Source: Pelagicoccus sp. SDUM812005 (GTDB taxonomy: Bacteria > Verrucomicrobiota > Verrucomicrobiia > Opitutales > Opitutaceae). From it: DNA of 64,000 nucleotides. Under the pieces are notes generated by a model that worked only from the letters and a program-made list of their open reading frames with translations, made no database searches and was not told the origin of the DNA. The stretch lies in NCBI RefSeq assembly GCF_031127875.1, contig NZ_JARXIA010000003.1, positions 124,001 through 188,000 of the forward strand. The letters are read 5' to 3'. Below are positions 1 to 8,710 of the stretch, one piece after another. Each line of letters begins with the position of its first letter. The first letter of the stretch is position 1. Position numbers and translations under genes: made by a program.

Positions 1-669
1 GACGATGCCGAGCATGACGGAATTTATGAGACGTTGCGGATCTATGGCGTAGATCAGGGAATCGGAGAGCGGGTTTTTGTGGTAGGGATCGGCTACGAGG
101 ATCTGCTTGTTGGCGTGGTCGTATTCAAAAAGCGTTACGAAGTGTCCTTCTACGTCGCCGGTTACGTCGTCGTCCTTGCCGTTCTTCTTGAGTCGGGAGG
201 TGCGGTAGAGGTGGGTGGAGTTGAGCCCGGCGATGACGGGGTTGCCGTGGGCGAGGAGCATGGCGAGCAGAGCGGAGTCAAGTTCGTCGAAGCGGATGGT
301 GCCGCCTCGCTCGAGGTATTCGATGTAGGCGGAGAGATTGGCTCGGGCCCGTTTGCTGCTGCTGTGTTCGCGGCGGACGGCCAGCTTTTTGCTGATTTCG
401 TCGGACTTGAGGTTGGCCCAGGTCGGGTCGAATACGCGGAGGTTGTAACTGTAGATGGTGGCTTGGTACCCGCGCTTCAGAGCATGGTTGGCGAGCATGA
501 CGGAATAGGTGCCGCCGTCGGGATTTTCCGGGATGTCGGAAATGATTTGCTCGAGGGCGTAGTCGTCCTCGAAATGTTGATACACTGCCTGCAGGCAGGT
601 GGGACCGCAGCTGGTCTCGGTGGGTTGCGCCTGCATTTTCAGTTCGCGGCGCGATGGGTTCGTTTTCAT
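1..669 (-). CDS. C39-like cysteine peptidase (3' end outside window)
   Basis: 223 codons without a stop run off the left edge, so the C-terminus is missing. Residues 18-25 hold the papain/C39 nucleophile context (TSCGPTCL, Cys21). A candidate catalytic His176 lies in GDVEGHFVTL, followed by VADPYH at 192-197, the usual order for C39/C70-like peptidases. There is no signal peptide, so it is probably cytoplasmic. The ATG at 669 is the first in frame and sits 45 bp behind the PPK2 gene, last in the RimB-RimK-AspA-PPK2 operon. C39-type peptidases are known neighbours of RimK-like ligases; here it may cleave the conjugate or peptide that the ligase makes (inference). It could instead be a transglutaminase-like amidase. 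Confidence 0.72.
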   Translation of the reverse strand, partial: MKTNPSRRELKMQAQPTETSCGPTCLQAVYQHFEDDYALEQIISDIPENPDGGTYSVMLANHALKRGYQATIYSYNLRVFDPTWANLKSDEISKKLAVRREHSSSKRARANLSAYIEYLERGGTIRFDELDSALLAMLLAHGNPVIAGLNSTHLYRTSRLKKNGKDDDVTGDVEGHFVTLFEYDHANKQILVADPYHKNPLSDSLIYAIDPQRLINSVMLGIV

Positions 670-714
670 TTTCTAGGTGTCCTAAGTGTGGAAACCTCTT
701 GGGTGCGATTGCGG

Positions 715-1467
715 TTACTTGTCTCTGTTTTTGTAGCGGGAGACAATCATAGAATTCGGTTCAAGGGGGACTCCGAGCTCTCCTTTGCGTTGGTAGTCGC
801 ACTGGGAGAGAACGTAGCGGATGGCTTCCATGCGGGCGACGCCCTTGTCGTTGCCGTCGACGATGATCCAGGGGGACTTGTCGCTATGGGTGAGCTCGAA
901 CATGCGCTCCTTGTATTGGGTGAAGTCGTCCCATTTCTCCTGGGCGAGGGCGTCGATGGTGCTGAGCTTCCACTGGTAGAGGATGTCGGAGGCGCGGCGT
1001 TCGATGCGCTGGCCTTGGGCTTCCCGGTTGATGGAGAACCAAAGTTTTATAATTTGGATACCGTCGTCGATGAGCATGTTTTCCACTACGGGAACTTGTT
1101 GCATGAACATCTCGTGCTGCTGGGGCGTGCAAAAGCCCATGACTGGCTCCACTACGGCGCGGTTGTACCAGCTGCGGTCGAAGAATACGATTTCGCCCGG
1201 ATTGGGCATGTGGCGCAGGTAGCGCTGGAAGAACCATTGGCCGCTTTCTTCCTGGGTGGGCTTGGGCAAGGCGATGACGTTGAGGAAGCGGGGGTTGAGG
1301 TGTTCGGCGAAGCGGCGAATGGCGCCGCCTTTGCCGGCGGTGTCGCGTCCCTCGAAGATTACGAGCAGGCGGCGGCCTTCGGTTTGGATCGATTGCTGCA
1401 GCAGCACGAGCTCGCGCTGGAGGTTGCGAAACTCCAGGAGGTACTCTTCGGTCAGTTCGTTGCTCAT
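715..1467 (-). CDS. ppk2: Polyphosphate kinase 2 family protein
   Basis: PPK2 enzymes move phosphate between polyphosphate and nucleotides (NDP or NMP). The 250-residue protein has the Walker A-like loop GRDTAGKG at 40-47 and the lid/Walker B stretch FFDRSWYNRA at 95-104, both hallmarks of the family, and a normal single-domain length. The ATG at 1467 is 18 bp after the AspA-like stop codon, so the genes are probably co-transcribed. Its place in an ATP-grasp ligase operon suggests it regenerates ATP or GTP from polyphosphate for the ligation reaction; that link is inference. The subclass (NDP or NMP specificity) cannot be decided by eye. Confidence 0.92.
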   Translation of the reverse strand: MSNELTEEYLLEFRNLQRELVLLQQSIQTEGRRLLVIFEGRDTAGKGGAIRRFAEHLNPRFLNVIALPKPTQEESGQWFFQRYLRHMPNPGEIVFFDRSWYNRAVVEPVMGFCTPQQHEMFMQQVPVVENMLIDDGIQIIKLWFSINREAQGQRIERRASDILYQWKLSTIDALAQEKWDDFTQYKERMFELTHSDKSPWIIVDGNDKGVARMEAIRYVLSQCDYQRKGELGVPLEPNSMIVSRYKNRDK

Positions 1468-1485
1468 GGCGCGGAGGCGCGGGCT

Positions 1486-2559
1486 CTAGGATTCGGAGAC
1501 CTCGACCACGTCGACGTTGGTCGCGAGGTCGGACTGGGCCTGTTTGTAGGGGTCAGTCTTGTCCTTGTTGAGGTTTCGCTCGTACCGCTTGATTTGGCTT
1601 TCGGACAATTTGGCGATATGGCAGACGGGTTCGCCCGGCTTGACCGCGGGCATGGTGGCCATGCCGATGGCGATGCCGTGGGTGGGGCTGGTGATGATGT
1701 TTTGTTCTTCCCCGAGGATGCTGTAGTTGGTGGCGATGGCGTGCCCTTCGCGCACGAATTCGCCAGGGCTAATGTGGAACTTCAGGATGCCGCCGACGGT
1801 GGCGCGTACCCACTGGGTCTTGCGGATGGTGGCTTGGAAGGGAGGAGGCATGGAGTCTCCGTCCTGCATGCCCAGGTGGATGAGGACGTTGCGGATGCCT
1901 TGTACTCCGATTTGCAATACGCTGGGTTCGATCTTCCAGGGCTCGCCCGCTTCCAGGATGATGGTGGGCACGCCGGCGCGGGCGCATTCGCGGCGGAAGG
2001 ACCCGAGGGGGCCCTTGCCGTCGATGACGAGGGCGCAGCCGAAGGCGGATGCCAGCTTGCGGATGGCGGGGCTGCTGAGGTCGGCCCGCACGTTCGGGTA
2101 GTTGGTGCGTTGGAAGGCGGCGGAGTGGAGGTCGATGCCGTAGTCGCACTTCTTGGCGATCTCGTTCATCAGCTTGTGGGCGATGCGGCCTGCCATGCTA
2201 CCGTTTTGAGATCCCGGAAAGTAGCGGTTGAGGTCGCGGCGGTCGGGCAGGTAGCGCTGGTTGTTTTCGAAGCCGAGCACGTTGACCACCGGTACGAGGA
2301 TGAGGGTGCCGCACTTGATCTCGCAGGCTTCGCCGAAGAGGAAGTCGTGGATGATGCCGGTGCCGTTGATCTCGTCGCCGTGGATGGCCGCGGTGATGAA
2401 GACGCGCGGGCCGGGCTTCTTGGAGCGGATGACGCGCACGGGCATGCGGATGGTGTCGCCCGTATAGGTTTCGGATAGGTCGAGGCCGATGTCCTTGGTT
2501 TCGCCGGCGCGGATGGTGACGCCGCCAATCTTGAGGGCGCTTTTTCTAACAGGTGCCAT
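1486..2559 (-). CDS. Succinylglutamate desuccinylase/aspartoacylase family deacylase
   Basis: This is a 357-residue zinc hydrolase of the AstE/AspA (M14-like) family, which removes acyl groups from N-acyl amino acids. Zinc ligands are visible as H60-GD-E63 and H145 (in GIDLHSA). DRRDLNRYFPG at 106-116 is the usual substrate-binding motif. The C-terminal half (about 230-340) matches the beta-barrel domain of the family. The ATG at 2559 directly abuts the RimK stop codon (TAA-ATG), so translational coupling is likely. In this operon it may remove a group from, or hydrolyse, the product of the RimK-like ligase (inference). The true substrate cannot be read from sequence. Confidence 0.88.
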   Translation of the reverse strand: MAPVRKSALKIGGVTIRAGETKDIGLDLSETYTGDTIRMPVRVIRSKKPGPRVFITAAIHGDEINGTGIIHDFLFGEACEIKCGTLILVPVVNVLGFENNQRYLPDRRDLNRYFPGSQNGSMAGRIAHKLMNEIAKKCDYGIDLHSAAFQRTNYPNVRADLSSPAIRKLASAFGCALVIDGKGPLGSFRRECARAGVPTIILEAGEPWKIEPSVLQIGVQGIRNVLIHLGMQDGDSMPPPFQATIRKTQWVRATVGGILKFHISPGEFVREGHAIATNYSILGEEQNIITSPTHGIAIGMATMPAVKPGEPVCHIAKLSESQIKRYERNLNKDKTDPYKQAQSDLATNVDVVEVSES

Positions 2560-3777
2560 TTAGGAGTTCGGGTCGGCTGGTTTGGTCGCCTTTTTGGTGA
2601 GCGAGCTTTTCTTCTTGCGGCGCTTGCTCTTGGCGAAGGCGGGGAGGAGGCCTTGGAGGGCGGCCCGCAATCCGTAGCAAAGGAGGTGGTCGCCCGCTTC
2701 GATGACGCGGGTGCCCTTGGGGTTGGCGATGTGGTCCTGTCCGCGGACCAGGCGCATGACCACGATGTCGCGTTCGCGCAGGCCGGATTCCGTAATGGTC
2801 TTGCCGGCGATCTCGGAGTTGGCCTCGACGGCGAACTCGGTGACGGCGTAGCCTTTGGTGAGGGCCAGGCGTTCGCGCACGTCGATGTTTCCGAAGCGGA
2901 TTTGCTCTTCCATGAACTGGATGATCTCGCCTGCGATATCGATGCCGGTGGCGCCTTCGATGCCTTCGAGTCCGGGCGAGGAATTGACTTCCATGATGAC
3001 GGGGCCGTCCTTGCCTTCGAGCATGTCGACGCCGGCTACGCTGAGGTTGAGGATCTGGGCGGCCTTGACGGCGGTGCGCTCGTATTCGGGATCGAGGGTG
3101 ACGGACTGGGTGTTGCCGCCGCGGTGCACGTTGGAGCGGAACTCCTGGCCGGCGGCGGTGCGGCGCATGGCGGCGACGACGCGGTCGCCCACCACAAAGG
3201 CGCGGATGTCGCGGCCTTTGGATTCGGCGACGAACTTCTGCACCAGCACGTTTTGCTTAACGGCGCCGAGGGTTTCGATGATGGCCTCGGCGACCTTGTT
3301 GGTTTCGGCGAGGATGACGCCGATGCCTTGGGTCCCCTGCAGCAGCTTGATGACGACCGGGGCGCCGCCCATGGCTTGGATGGCTTTGAGCACGTCGGTC
3401 GGGTTGCGCACGAAGGCGGTTTCCGCGATGCCGACGTTGTGGCTGGAGAGTTCCTGCATGGAGGCCAGCTTGTCGCGGGAAGCGAGGATGGCGTCCGCTG
3501 TATTCAAACAGTAGGTACCCATCTGCTCGAATTGGCGTACGACGGAGGAACCGAAAAAGGTAATGGAAGTTCCGATACGCGGGATGATGGCGTCGTAGGA
3601 GCTCAGCGGCTTGCCGCCGAAGGTGAGGTCCGGCTGCCCCGACTCGATGTAGAGAGCGAACTTCATGGTATCGAGTACCTTGACCTTGTGGCCGCGCTTT
3701 TCGGCGGCTTCGCGTAGTCTGCGGGTACTGTAGAGGCGGGGTCCTCGGGAGAGGATGGCGATTTTTAGTGGGTCCAT
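2560..3777 (-). CDS. rimK: RimK-family ATP-grasp ligase with C-terminal RCK_C/TrkA_C domain
   Basis: RimK-type enzymes form peptide bonds using ATP, classically adding glutamates to ribosomal protein S6. Residues 1-100 are the RimK pre-ATP-grasp domain. The ATP-grasp spans about 103-290, with the glycine-rich loop IKLLQGTQGIGV (143-154) and metal-binding EVNSSPGLEGIE (263-274). About 310-370 is an additional domain whose EIAGKTITESGL and GTRVIEAGDHLLCYG stretches resemble RCK_C/TrkA_C ligand-binding domains, followed by a Lys/Arg-rich tail (383-396). At 405 residues it is about 100 longer than E. coli RimK. It lies 12 bp behind the RimB-like gene. The RCK_C part could be an allosteric nucleotide sensor (inference). 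Confidence 0.93.
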   Translation of the reverse strand: MDPLKIAILSRGPRLYSTRRLREAAEKRGHKVKVLDTMKFALYIESGQPDLTFGGKPLSSYDAIIPRIGTSITFFGSSVVRQFEQMGTYCLNTADAILASRDKLASMQELSSHNVGIAETAFVRNPTDVLKAIQAMGGAPVVIKLLQGTQGIGVILAETNKVAEAIIETLGAVKQNVLVQKFVAESKGRDIRAFVVGDRVVAAMRRTAAGQEFRSNVHRGGNTQSVTLDPEYERTAVKAAQILNLSVAGVDMLEGKDGPVIMEVNSSPGLEGIEGATGIDIAGEIIQFMEEQIRFGNIDVRERLALTKGYAVTEFAVEANSEIAGKTITESGLRERDIVVMRLVRGQDHIANPKGTRVIEAGDHLLCYGLRAALQGLLPAFAKSKRRKKKSSLTKKATKPADPNS

Positions 3778-3789
3778 GGCGGAAATATT

Positions 3790-4242
3790 TTAGCGTTTGC
3801 CGAGTTTCGGCTTTCGGTTGGGGCGGGTGAGAAAGGACTTGGAGCAGTCCACGATGAAGTCGCCTTCGAGGGCGAGGCGCCCGAGCAGCATACGGCACTG
3901 CATGTGCTTGCGGTTGCTGAGGCTGAGTTCGATTTTTTTGACAGTGTCGCCGACGCGGACCTTGGTGGCAACGAAGTAACGTTCGTGCTGTTGGCCGTTG
4001 CTGGAGCGCACGTGGGTTTGGTGCTCTATCTTGGCGACGATCGTCTTCTTCAGCTGTCCGGTACGACGGTCGGCAGCGACGTCGAACTGGACGCGGTTTC
4101 CCGGAAGTTCGACGATGTTCTCTACATCGATAGCGGAGCGACGGGCGCCGGTATCTGTTTTGGCAGTGATGTCTGAAATCCCCCACTCAGGGAGGTCGAT
4201 AGACTCTTTCCAACCGATGAGGGTTGGGTGGCTATGTGACAT
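3790..4242 (-). CDS. rimB: RimB-like retropepsin-fold protease (DUF785, ATP-dependent zinc protease family)
   Basis: This is a 150-residue single-domain member of the DUF785/RimB family, retropepsin-like aspartic proteases annotated as ATP-dependent zinc proteases. The DTGA active-site motif is at 30-33 in AKTDTGARRSAID, and the second conserved turn RMLLGR is at 117-122. RimB partners RimK by cleaving poly-glutamate tails. The ATG at 4242 opens the five-gene operon; the 222 bp upstream is non-coding and should hold the promoter. The C-terminal tail is basic. The family call is firm. The substrate here, S6 tails or a free peptide, is not known. Confidence 0.92.
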   Translation of the reverse strand: MSHSHPTLIGWKESIDLPEWGISDITAKTDTGARRSAIDVENIVELPGNRVQFDVAADRRTGQLKKTIVAKIEHQTHVRSSNGQQHERYFVATKVRVGDTVKKIELSLSNRKHMQCRMLLGRLALEGDFIVDCSKSFLTRPNRKPKLGKR

Positions 4243-4464
4243 TTTCTATGGGCGACGTAAGTAAAAAAGACGCTCGCGAGGCGTTCGATTGCTCTTCTGT
4301 GGCAACGCCGCGATTTACGGGCTGAGACATCGACTCTTTTTCGCAAAGTGCAAGCGCTAAAATCGGCTTTTCAGGAAGATTTTTTGGCATGTATTGGAGT
4401 GAGGTTCGTGGCGGATTTGGCTCCGGGCTGGCGCGCTTCGAACTGGGGCGCGCTAGGCGCGGCT

Positions 4465-5190
4465 TCAGTGGTCGGTTTCCTCGGGATCGAGGTAGGGTTG
4501 GCAGAGGGTTTGGCCGGCGTCCTCGAGCTGGTTGGACCAGCGCTGGGGGCAGTAGAGTGTGAGGGAAAAGGCGGCCCGGCCCTTTTCGCTTTTGGCGGCC
4601 GGTGCTTTTTGCACGTGCCAGACGATGTATTCGGCTTCGGGGAAGGCGGCGCTGTGGATGGGGTCTTCGAAGAGGCGGTTGAGGATCGCGTCTTCCGGCA
4701 AGGCGGCGGCGAGGCAGCGCACGATGAAGGCCTCCGGCTTGGGGCTTGCCAGGATCTGCTCGAGGTAGGCGTCGGACGCGGGGTCCGTTCCGCCGAGGGT
4801 TGCCTGGAGGCGGTTGACCTCGGGCTTGGGCGTTTGCTCGAAGGCGAGGTTGAAGAGTCGCTGGATGTTGAAGATCGGCTCGTGGTATGCGAGATCTGGA
4901 TACTCTTCCCAGAGTGGCTCGCGCTGGATGTCTTCGGCGATGTTCTGCTTTTTGCCCTTGGGGAGCTGGGCGCCGAAGGTGAAGTCGAGCAAGGCTTTGG
5001 CAGCGTCTTCTATCTCGAGGTCTTGCAGGGCCATGACGGCGTAGTCGCGCAGCTGTTCGGACTCGACTTTGTCGGAGTCGGAAAATTCGAGGTGCTTGAG
5101 CAAGGCGAGGCATTGCTCGGGCGGCCAGGTGCTCGGGATTTCTTCGACGGTTTCGATGCTGTCGATGGTAAGCTGGAATTTGTGTTTCAT
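4465..5190 (-). CDS. Hypothetical protein, 241 aa, last gene of the MscS-MgtE-Gdh operon
   Basis: I do not recognise the family. The protein is acidic and helix-rich, has no signal peptide or membrane segment, and looks like a soluble cytoplasmic protein. The open frame continues upstream, but that part is low-complexity Arg/Pro shadow sequence. The ATG at 5190 gives a sensible N-terminus (MKHKFQLTID) 50 bp behind the glutamate dehydrogenase stop codon. About residues 100-240 contain alternating helices and a short beta-rich C-terminus (AAFSLTLYCP). Context suggests co-expression with glutamate dehydrogenase. No function is proposed. Confidence 0.7.
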   Translation of the reverse strand: MKHKFQLTIDSIETVEEIPSTWPPEQCLALLKHLEFSDSDKVESEQLRDYAVMALQDLEIEDAAKALLDFTFGAQLPKGKKQNIAEDIQREPLWEEYPDLAYHEPIFNIQRLFNLAFEQTPKPEVNRLQATLGGTDPASDAYLEQILASPKPEAFIVRCLAAALPEDAILNRLFEDPIHSAAFPEAEYIVWHVQKAPAAKSEKGRAAFSLTLYCPQRWSNQLEDAGQTLCQPYLDPEETDH

Positions 5191-5240
5191 GGAAGTCTTG
5201 AAAAGTGGATACGGAGAGCGGTTTCCGTGGTGAACATTTT

Positions 5241-6503
5241 CTAAGGGAAGAGGCCTCGCAGGCGTTTGGCTTCGGCGACCTTGCTGATGCCGAGGCTGAG
5301 AGCGGCTTCGCGGCGGGAGCAGCCGTAGCGTTGCTTTTGTTTTTCCACTTTCGTTTTCGCTCGTTCGAGGATGACGTAGAGTTTGGAGAGGACTTCGTCG
5401 CGGGTCCAGAAGGTGCTTTGCAAGTCCTGCACCCATTCGAAGTAGGAGACGATGACGCCGCCGCTGTTGCAGAGCACGTCGGGGATGACGAGCACGTCGC
5501 CGCGCTCGAGCAGGATGGCGTCGGCTTCGTTGGTGGTCGGTCCGTTGGCGGCTTCGCAGAGGATGCGGCATTGGATCTTGCTCGCGTTCTCGGCGTGGAT
5601 GACCCGCTCCAGTGCGGCGGGCATGAGGAGATCGCAAGGTTGCTCGAGCAGCTCTTCGTTGCTAAGGGAGTCGCCGCCGTTCCAGCCGGCAAGGCTCCTG
5701 TTCTTGGCCACGTGTTCGAGGGCGTCTTCGATGTCGAGGCCCTTGGGATTGAAAAAGGCTCCGCTGACGTCGCTGATGCCGATGACTTTGGTTCCGTATT
5801 CGACGAAGGCCTTGGCCGCTTCCGAGCCGACGTTTCCGAAGCCTTGGATAATTACGGTGGCGCTTTGCGGGGCGATGCCGAGGTCTTGCATGTAGGTACG
5901 GGCCAAATACGCGGCACCGCGGCCGGTGGCTTCGCGTCGCCCTTCGGAACCGCCTGCTCCGATCGGTTTTCCGGTTACGATCGCGGGAGCGCTGCTGCCG
6001 ACGTAGCTGGAATAGGTATCCATCATCCAGGCCATAATTTGTTCGTTGGTGCCCATGTCCGGCGCCATGACGTCCACGTTGGTGCCGACGAAGGGAATCA
6101 TCTCCTGCATGTAGCGACGCGAGAGGTGCTCTAGTTCGTTGGCGGAAAGGGTGTGGGGATCGACGGCGATGCCGCCTTTGGCTCCGCCGTAAGGGAGGTC
6201 GACCAGGGCGCACTTCCAACTCATCCACATGGCGAGGGCGGCTACTTCGCCCAGGTCGACTTTTGGGTGGAAGCGCAGTCCGCCTTTGGTCGGGCCCATG
6301 GAAAGGTGATGCTGCACGCGGAAGCCTTCGTAGACGACGATTTCTCCTGTATCCAGTTCTATGGGACAGGATACGATCATGCAGCGTTTGGGGGTCTTGA
6401 CGCGCTCGCGCAGGCGGTGGTCCATTTGGAGGATATCCGCGGCGCGGTCGAACTGCAGGCAGGCCATGTCGAACACGGTCGACTTGTAGATGTTGGAATT
6501 CAT
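5241..6503 (-). CDS. gdhA: Glutamate dehydrogenase (Glu/Leu/Phe/Val dehydrogenase family)
   Basis: This enzyme interconverts glutamate with 2-oxoglutarate and ammonia. The 420 residues match the hexameric family. PTKGGLRFHP (71-80) with substrate Lys73, WKCAL with Lys97, and catalytic PYGGAKGGI (104-112, Lys109) are all present. The APDMGT loop is at 147-152 and the Rossmann motif GFGNVG at 221-226. The ATG at 6503 is 24 bp after the mgtE stop codon. Pairing with a mechanosensitive channel and MgtE suggests osmotic or ionic control of the glutamate pool (inference). Coenzyme preference (NAD or NADP) is not assigned. Confidence 0.96.
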   Translation of the reverse strand: MNSNIYKSTVFDMACLQFDRAADILQMDHRLRERVKTPKRCMIVSCPIELDTGEIVVYEGFRVQHHLSMGPTKGGLRFHPKVDLGEVAALAMWMSWKCALVDLPYGGAKGGIAVDPHTLSANELEHLSRRYMQEMIPFVGTNVDVMAPDMGTNEQIMAWMMDTYSSYVGSSAPAIVTGKPIGAGGSEGRREATGRGAAYLARTYMQDLGIAPQSATVIIQGFGNVGSEAAKAFVEYGTKVIGISDVSGAFFNPKGLDIEDALEHVAKNRSLAGWNGGDSLSNEELLEQPCDLLMPAALERVIHAENASKIQCRILCEAANGPTTNEADAILLERGDVLVIPDVLCNSGGVIVSYFEWVQDLQSTFWTRDEVLSKLYVILERAKTKVEKQKQRYGCSRREAALSLGISKVAEAKRLRGLFP

Positions 6504-6527
6504 TTGGAAGTCGTTGGATGTTTGGGT

Positions 6528-7859
6528 TTAGCCGGCTTCGAGCATGCTTGAGAGCAGGGTGGCGATGCCGAGAAAGGACATGAAACCGGCGATGTCGGTT
6601 ACGGTGGTGAGGACGATGGAAGAGGATTGGGCGGGATCTAAGCCGAAGCGTTTAAGAAGGATCGGTACCAGAGCTCCGGATACGCCGGCGATGGTCATGG
6701 AAACGATCATGGCTAGGGCCATGACGAGGGCGAGGCCGCTGCTGCGGCTCCAGAGGTAGATGGCGGTGGAGCAGGTGATGGCGATGCCGATGCCGTTGAG
6801 CATGCCGGCTCCGCACTCCTTGAGCATGACGCGGAGCCAGTGGCGCATGGAGATTTCTCGGAGGGTCAAGCCGCGCATGGTGACGGCGAGGGCTTGGGCT
6901 CCGGCGTTGCCCGATTGTCCGGCGGCGATGGGCAGCAGGATGGCGAGGGCGGTGTATTTGGTGATGATGCCTTCGAAGGCTCCGACTACGGCGGCGGCGA
7001 GGAAGGCGGTGAGCAAGTTGATCTGGAGCCAGGGGTGGCGTTTCTTGACGGAGAATATTGAGCTGGAGAGGGCGCGTTCGTCCTTGCTGGCACCCACCAT
7101 GGTCTGCATGTCGGAGGCGAGGTTTTCGCGGAGGGCGTCGATGAGGTTTTGGCCTTCGATGACGCCGAGCAGGCGCTGGTCGATATCGACGACGGGGATG
7201 ACATCGACGCGGTGCTTTTCCAGTTTGGCGACAACGTCTTCGCGCGGGTCGAGCGGCTCGACGACGGTTTTGACCGGGTGGGAAAGGGAGGCGAGCGTTT
7301 CGTGTCCGTCGGCGAGGGCGATGCGTTGGATATCGACGGTGCCGGTGAGGCGCATCTCGTCGTCGAGCACGAGCAGGTGGTGGAGGCTGGAAACCTTGCG
7401 GCGCTTGATTTGGCTGATGGCCGCTTCGACGGTGACGCTTTGGTTGAGGGCGACGACGCGGGGCTGCATGATGGCGCCGGCCGAGTTCTCGGGATACTGG
7501 AGGAGGGAGCGGTATTCCTTGGCGGCCCCTTTGTCGAGGTTTGCCAGCAGGCTTTCTTGTTGCTCGGTCGAACAGCGGCTGAGCAGGGCGGTGCCGGTGC
7601 GGATATCGACGCTGTTGAGCACGCGGGAACTGAGGGCTTCGGGGAGGTTTTTGAGGATGTTGTCGGCGGCGCCGGGGGCGAGGCGTTCGAAGACGCGGGC
7701 GATGACGTGGGGCGGTTGGTCCTCGAGGGCGTCGAGGGCGTCGCCGGTGCGCATGGCTTCGATGCGGCGGGCGGCGTCGATGGTGTAGTTAAGGAGGTAG
7801 TCCCGGTTCAGGATGAAGACGGGGTCCGCAGCGGGAGGGGTGGTTTCTTGGGTGTTCAT
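6528..7859 (-). CDS. mgtE: Magnesium transporter MgtE
   Basis: MgtE is a Mg2+ channel of the inner membrane gated by cytoplasmic Mg2+. Domain order is complete: superhelical MgtE-N (about 20-130), two CBS motifs (about 130-255), a connecting helix, and five hydrophobic segments (about 270-440) including the IAAGQSGNAG and TTVTDIAGF pore motifs. The start was set at the ATG at 7859, which overlaps the stop codon of the upstream gene in an ATGA, so coupling is likely. The longer reading frame to 8135 is shadow sequence of that neighbour. Length (443 aa) is normal. Confidence 0.95.
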   Translation of the reverse strand: MNTQETTPPAADPVFILNRDYLLNYTIDAARRIEAMRTGDALDALEDQPPHVIARVFERLAPGAADNILKNLPEALSSRVLNSVDIRTGTALLSRCSTEQQESLLANLDKGAAKEYRSLLQYPENSAGAIMQPRVVALNQSVTVEAAISQIKRRKVSSLHHLLVLDDEMRLTGTVDIQRIALADGHETLASLSHPVKTVVEPLDPREDVVAKLEKHRVDVIPVVDIDQRLLGVIEGQNLIDALRENLASDMQTMVGASKDERALSSSIFSVKKRHPWLQINLLTAFLAAAVVGAFEGIITKYTALAILLPIAAGQSGNAGAQALAVTMRGLTLREISMRHWLRVMLKECGAGMLNGIGIAITCSTAIYLWSRSSGLALVMALAMIVSMTIAGVSGALVPILLKRFGLDPAQSSSIVLTTVTDIAGFMSFLGIATLLSSMLEAG

Positions 7860-8698
7860 GAGCTGCGGGTATCGGAGTCGAGCATGTGGGCCATGCCTTG
7901 GAAGACGGCGTAGAGGCTGTGGGCGTAGTCGGAGAGGTTGTTGTTGATGTCGGTTCGAGCTCCTTGGGAGTGGGCCATCTTGGCGAGGTGTCGCAGTCCG
8001 CGCCGCAGGTCGACGTGTCGCAGCACGCCGTTGTAGCGGTTGTTGGGGCCGACGACGGGGAGCACGTCGTACAGGTCCCAGTCCGGGTGTTCGGCGGCTT
8101 GGCTGAGCGAGGTTCTGCCGTTGAGGGTGCGGCAATTGGTCTTGAGGGAGCTGAGGATGTTTTGATCGGGCTTGAGAGCGAGAGTATCGGTGTAGTGGAT
8201 ACGTCCGATGAGGTTGCGGTCTCGGTCGACGGCGAACAGGTAGTCGGCCTTTTGCTGGCCTTCCATGGTTTCGATGATGGTGCGGGCTTGGGCTCCGTTT
8301 CCGTCGCTGGGAAGCACGGGGGCGTCGGGGATCATCCAGCTGCCGACGGTGTTTTGCTTGTAGGCGAGCAGGGTGGCGGTGGAGCGGCGCTTGCGGGCGG
8401 GGAGTTGGCTTTGCAGCTCTTGGCGTTGGCTGGCCGGCAGGTAGCGAAAGATGGCGGCGATGGTGACGGATTCGAGGGGATTGAGCAGGTCGGCGCAGGT
8501 GTCGGCGGGCATGATCTTGCAGGCACGGGCCGCGACTTGGGGCAGCATGTGGGTGAGCATGGGGACTGCGTAGGCCACGGGGGTGTCGGCGAGGAATGCG
8601 GCGATTTCGGCCGGCGGGTTTTGCTCGAGGCTGCGAGCGGCGGACCTGGGGTGGTCCTTGAGGTAGGCCAGGGCCAATGTGGTCTTTCGTTTGCTCAT
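7856..8698 (-). CDS. Free-standing MgtE N-terminal/CBS-domain protein
   Basis: The 280-residue protein has no membrane span. Residues 1-110 form helical repeats like the MgtE-N superhelix, and about 115-250 form a CBS pair (for example YLFAVDRDRNLIGRIHYTDTL and YDVLPVVGPNNRYNGVL). It therefore looks like the cytosolic half of an MgtE. Its gene overlaps the true mgtE by 4 bp (ATGA) and starts 12 bp after the MscS-like gene. A regulatory subunit that mixes with MgtE, or an independent Mg2+/nucleotide sensor, are both reasonable (inference). Free-standing MgtE-N/CBS proteins are known, but their role is poorly defined. Confidence 0.85.
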   Translation of the reverse strand: MSKRKTTLALAYLKDHPRSAARSLEQNPPAEIAAFLADTPVAYAVPMLTHMLPQVAARACKIMPADTCADLLNPLESVTIAAIFRYLPASQRQELQSQLPARKRRSTATLLAYKQNTVGSWMIPDAPVLPSDGNGAQARTIIETMEGQQKADYLFAVDRDRNLIGRIHYTDTLALKPDQNILSSLKTNCRTLNGRTSLSQAAEHPDWDLYDVLPVVGPNNRYNGVLRHVDLRRGLRHLAKMAHSQGARTDINNNLSDYAHSLYAVFQGMAHMLDSDTRSS

Positions 8699-8710
8699 GG
8701 TGCTGGGCGC

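Noticed and set aside
34-2478. 814-codon open frame on the plus strand
   Set aside because: It is antisense to the C39-like, PPK2 and AspA genes, whose family motifs are clear. Its translation is Val/Gly/Glu-rich without any motif, a usual artefact of high GC.
2653-3717. 354-codon plus-strand open frame
   Set aside because: Antisense shadow of rimK with low-complexity composition and no domain.
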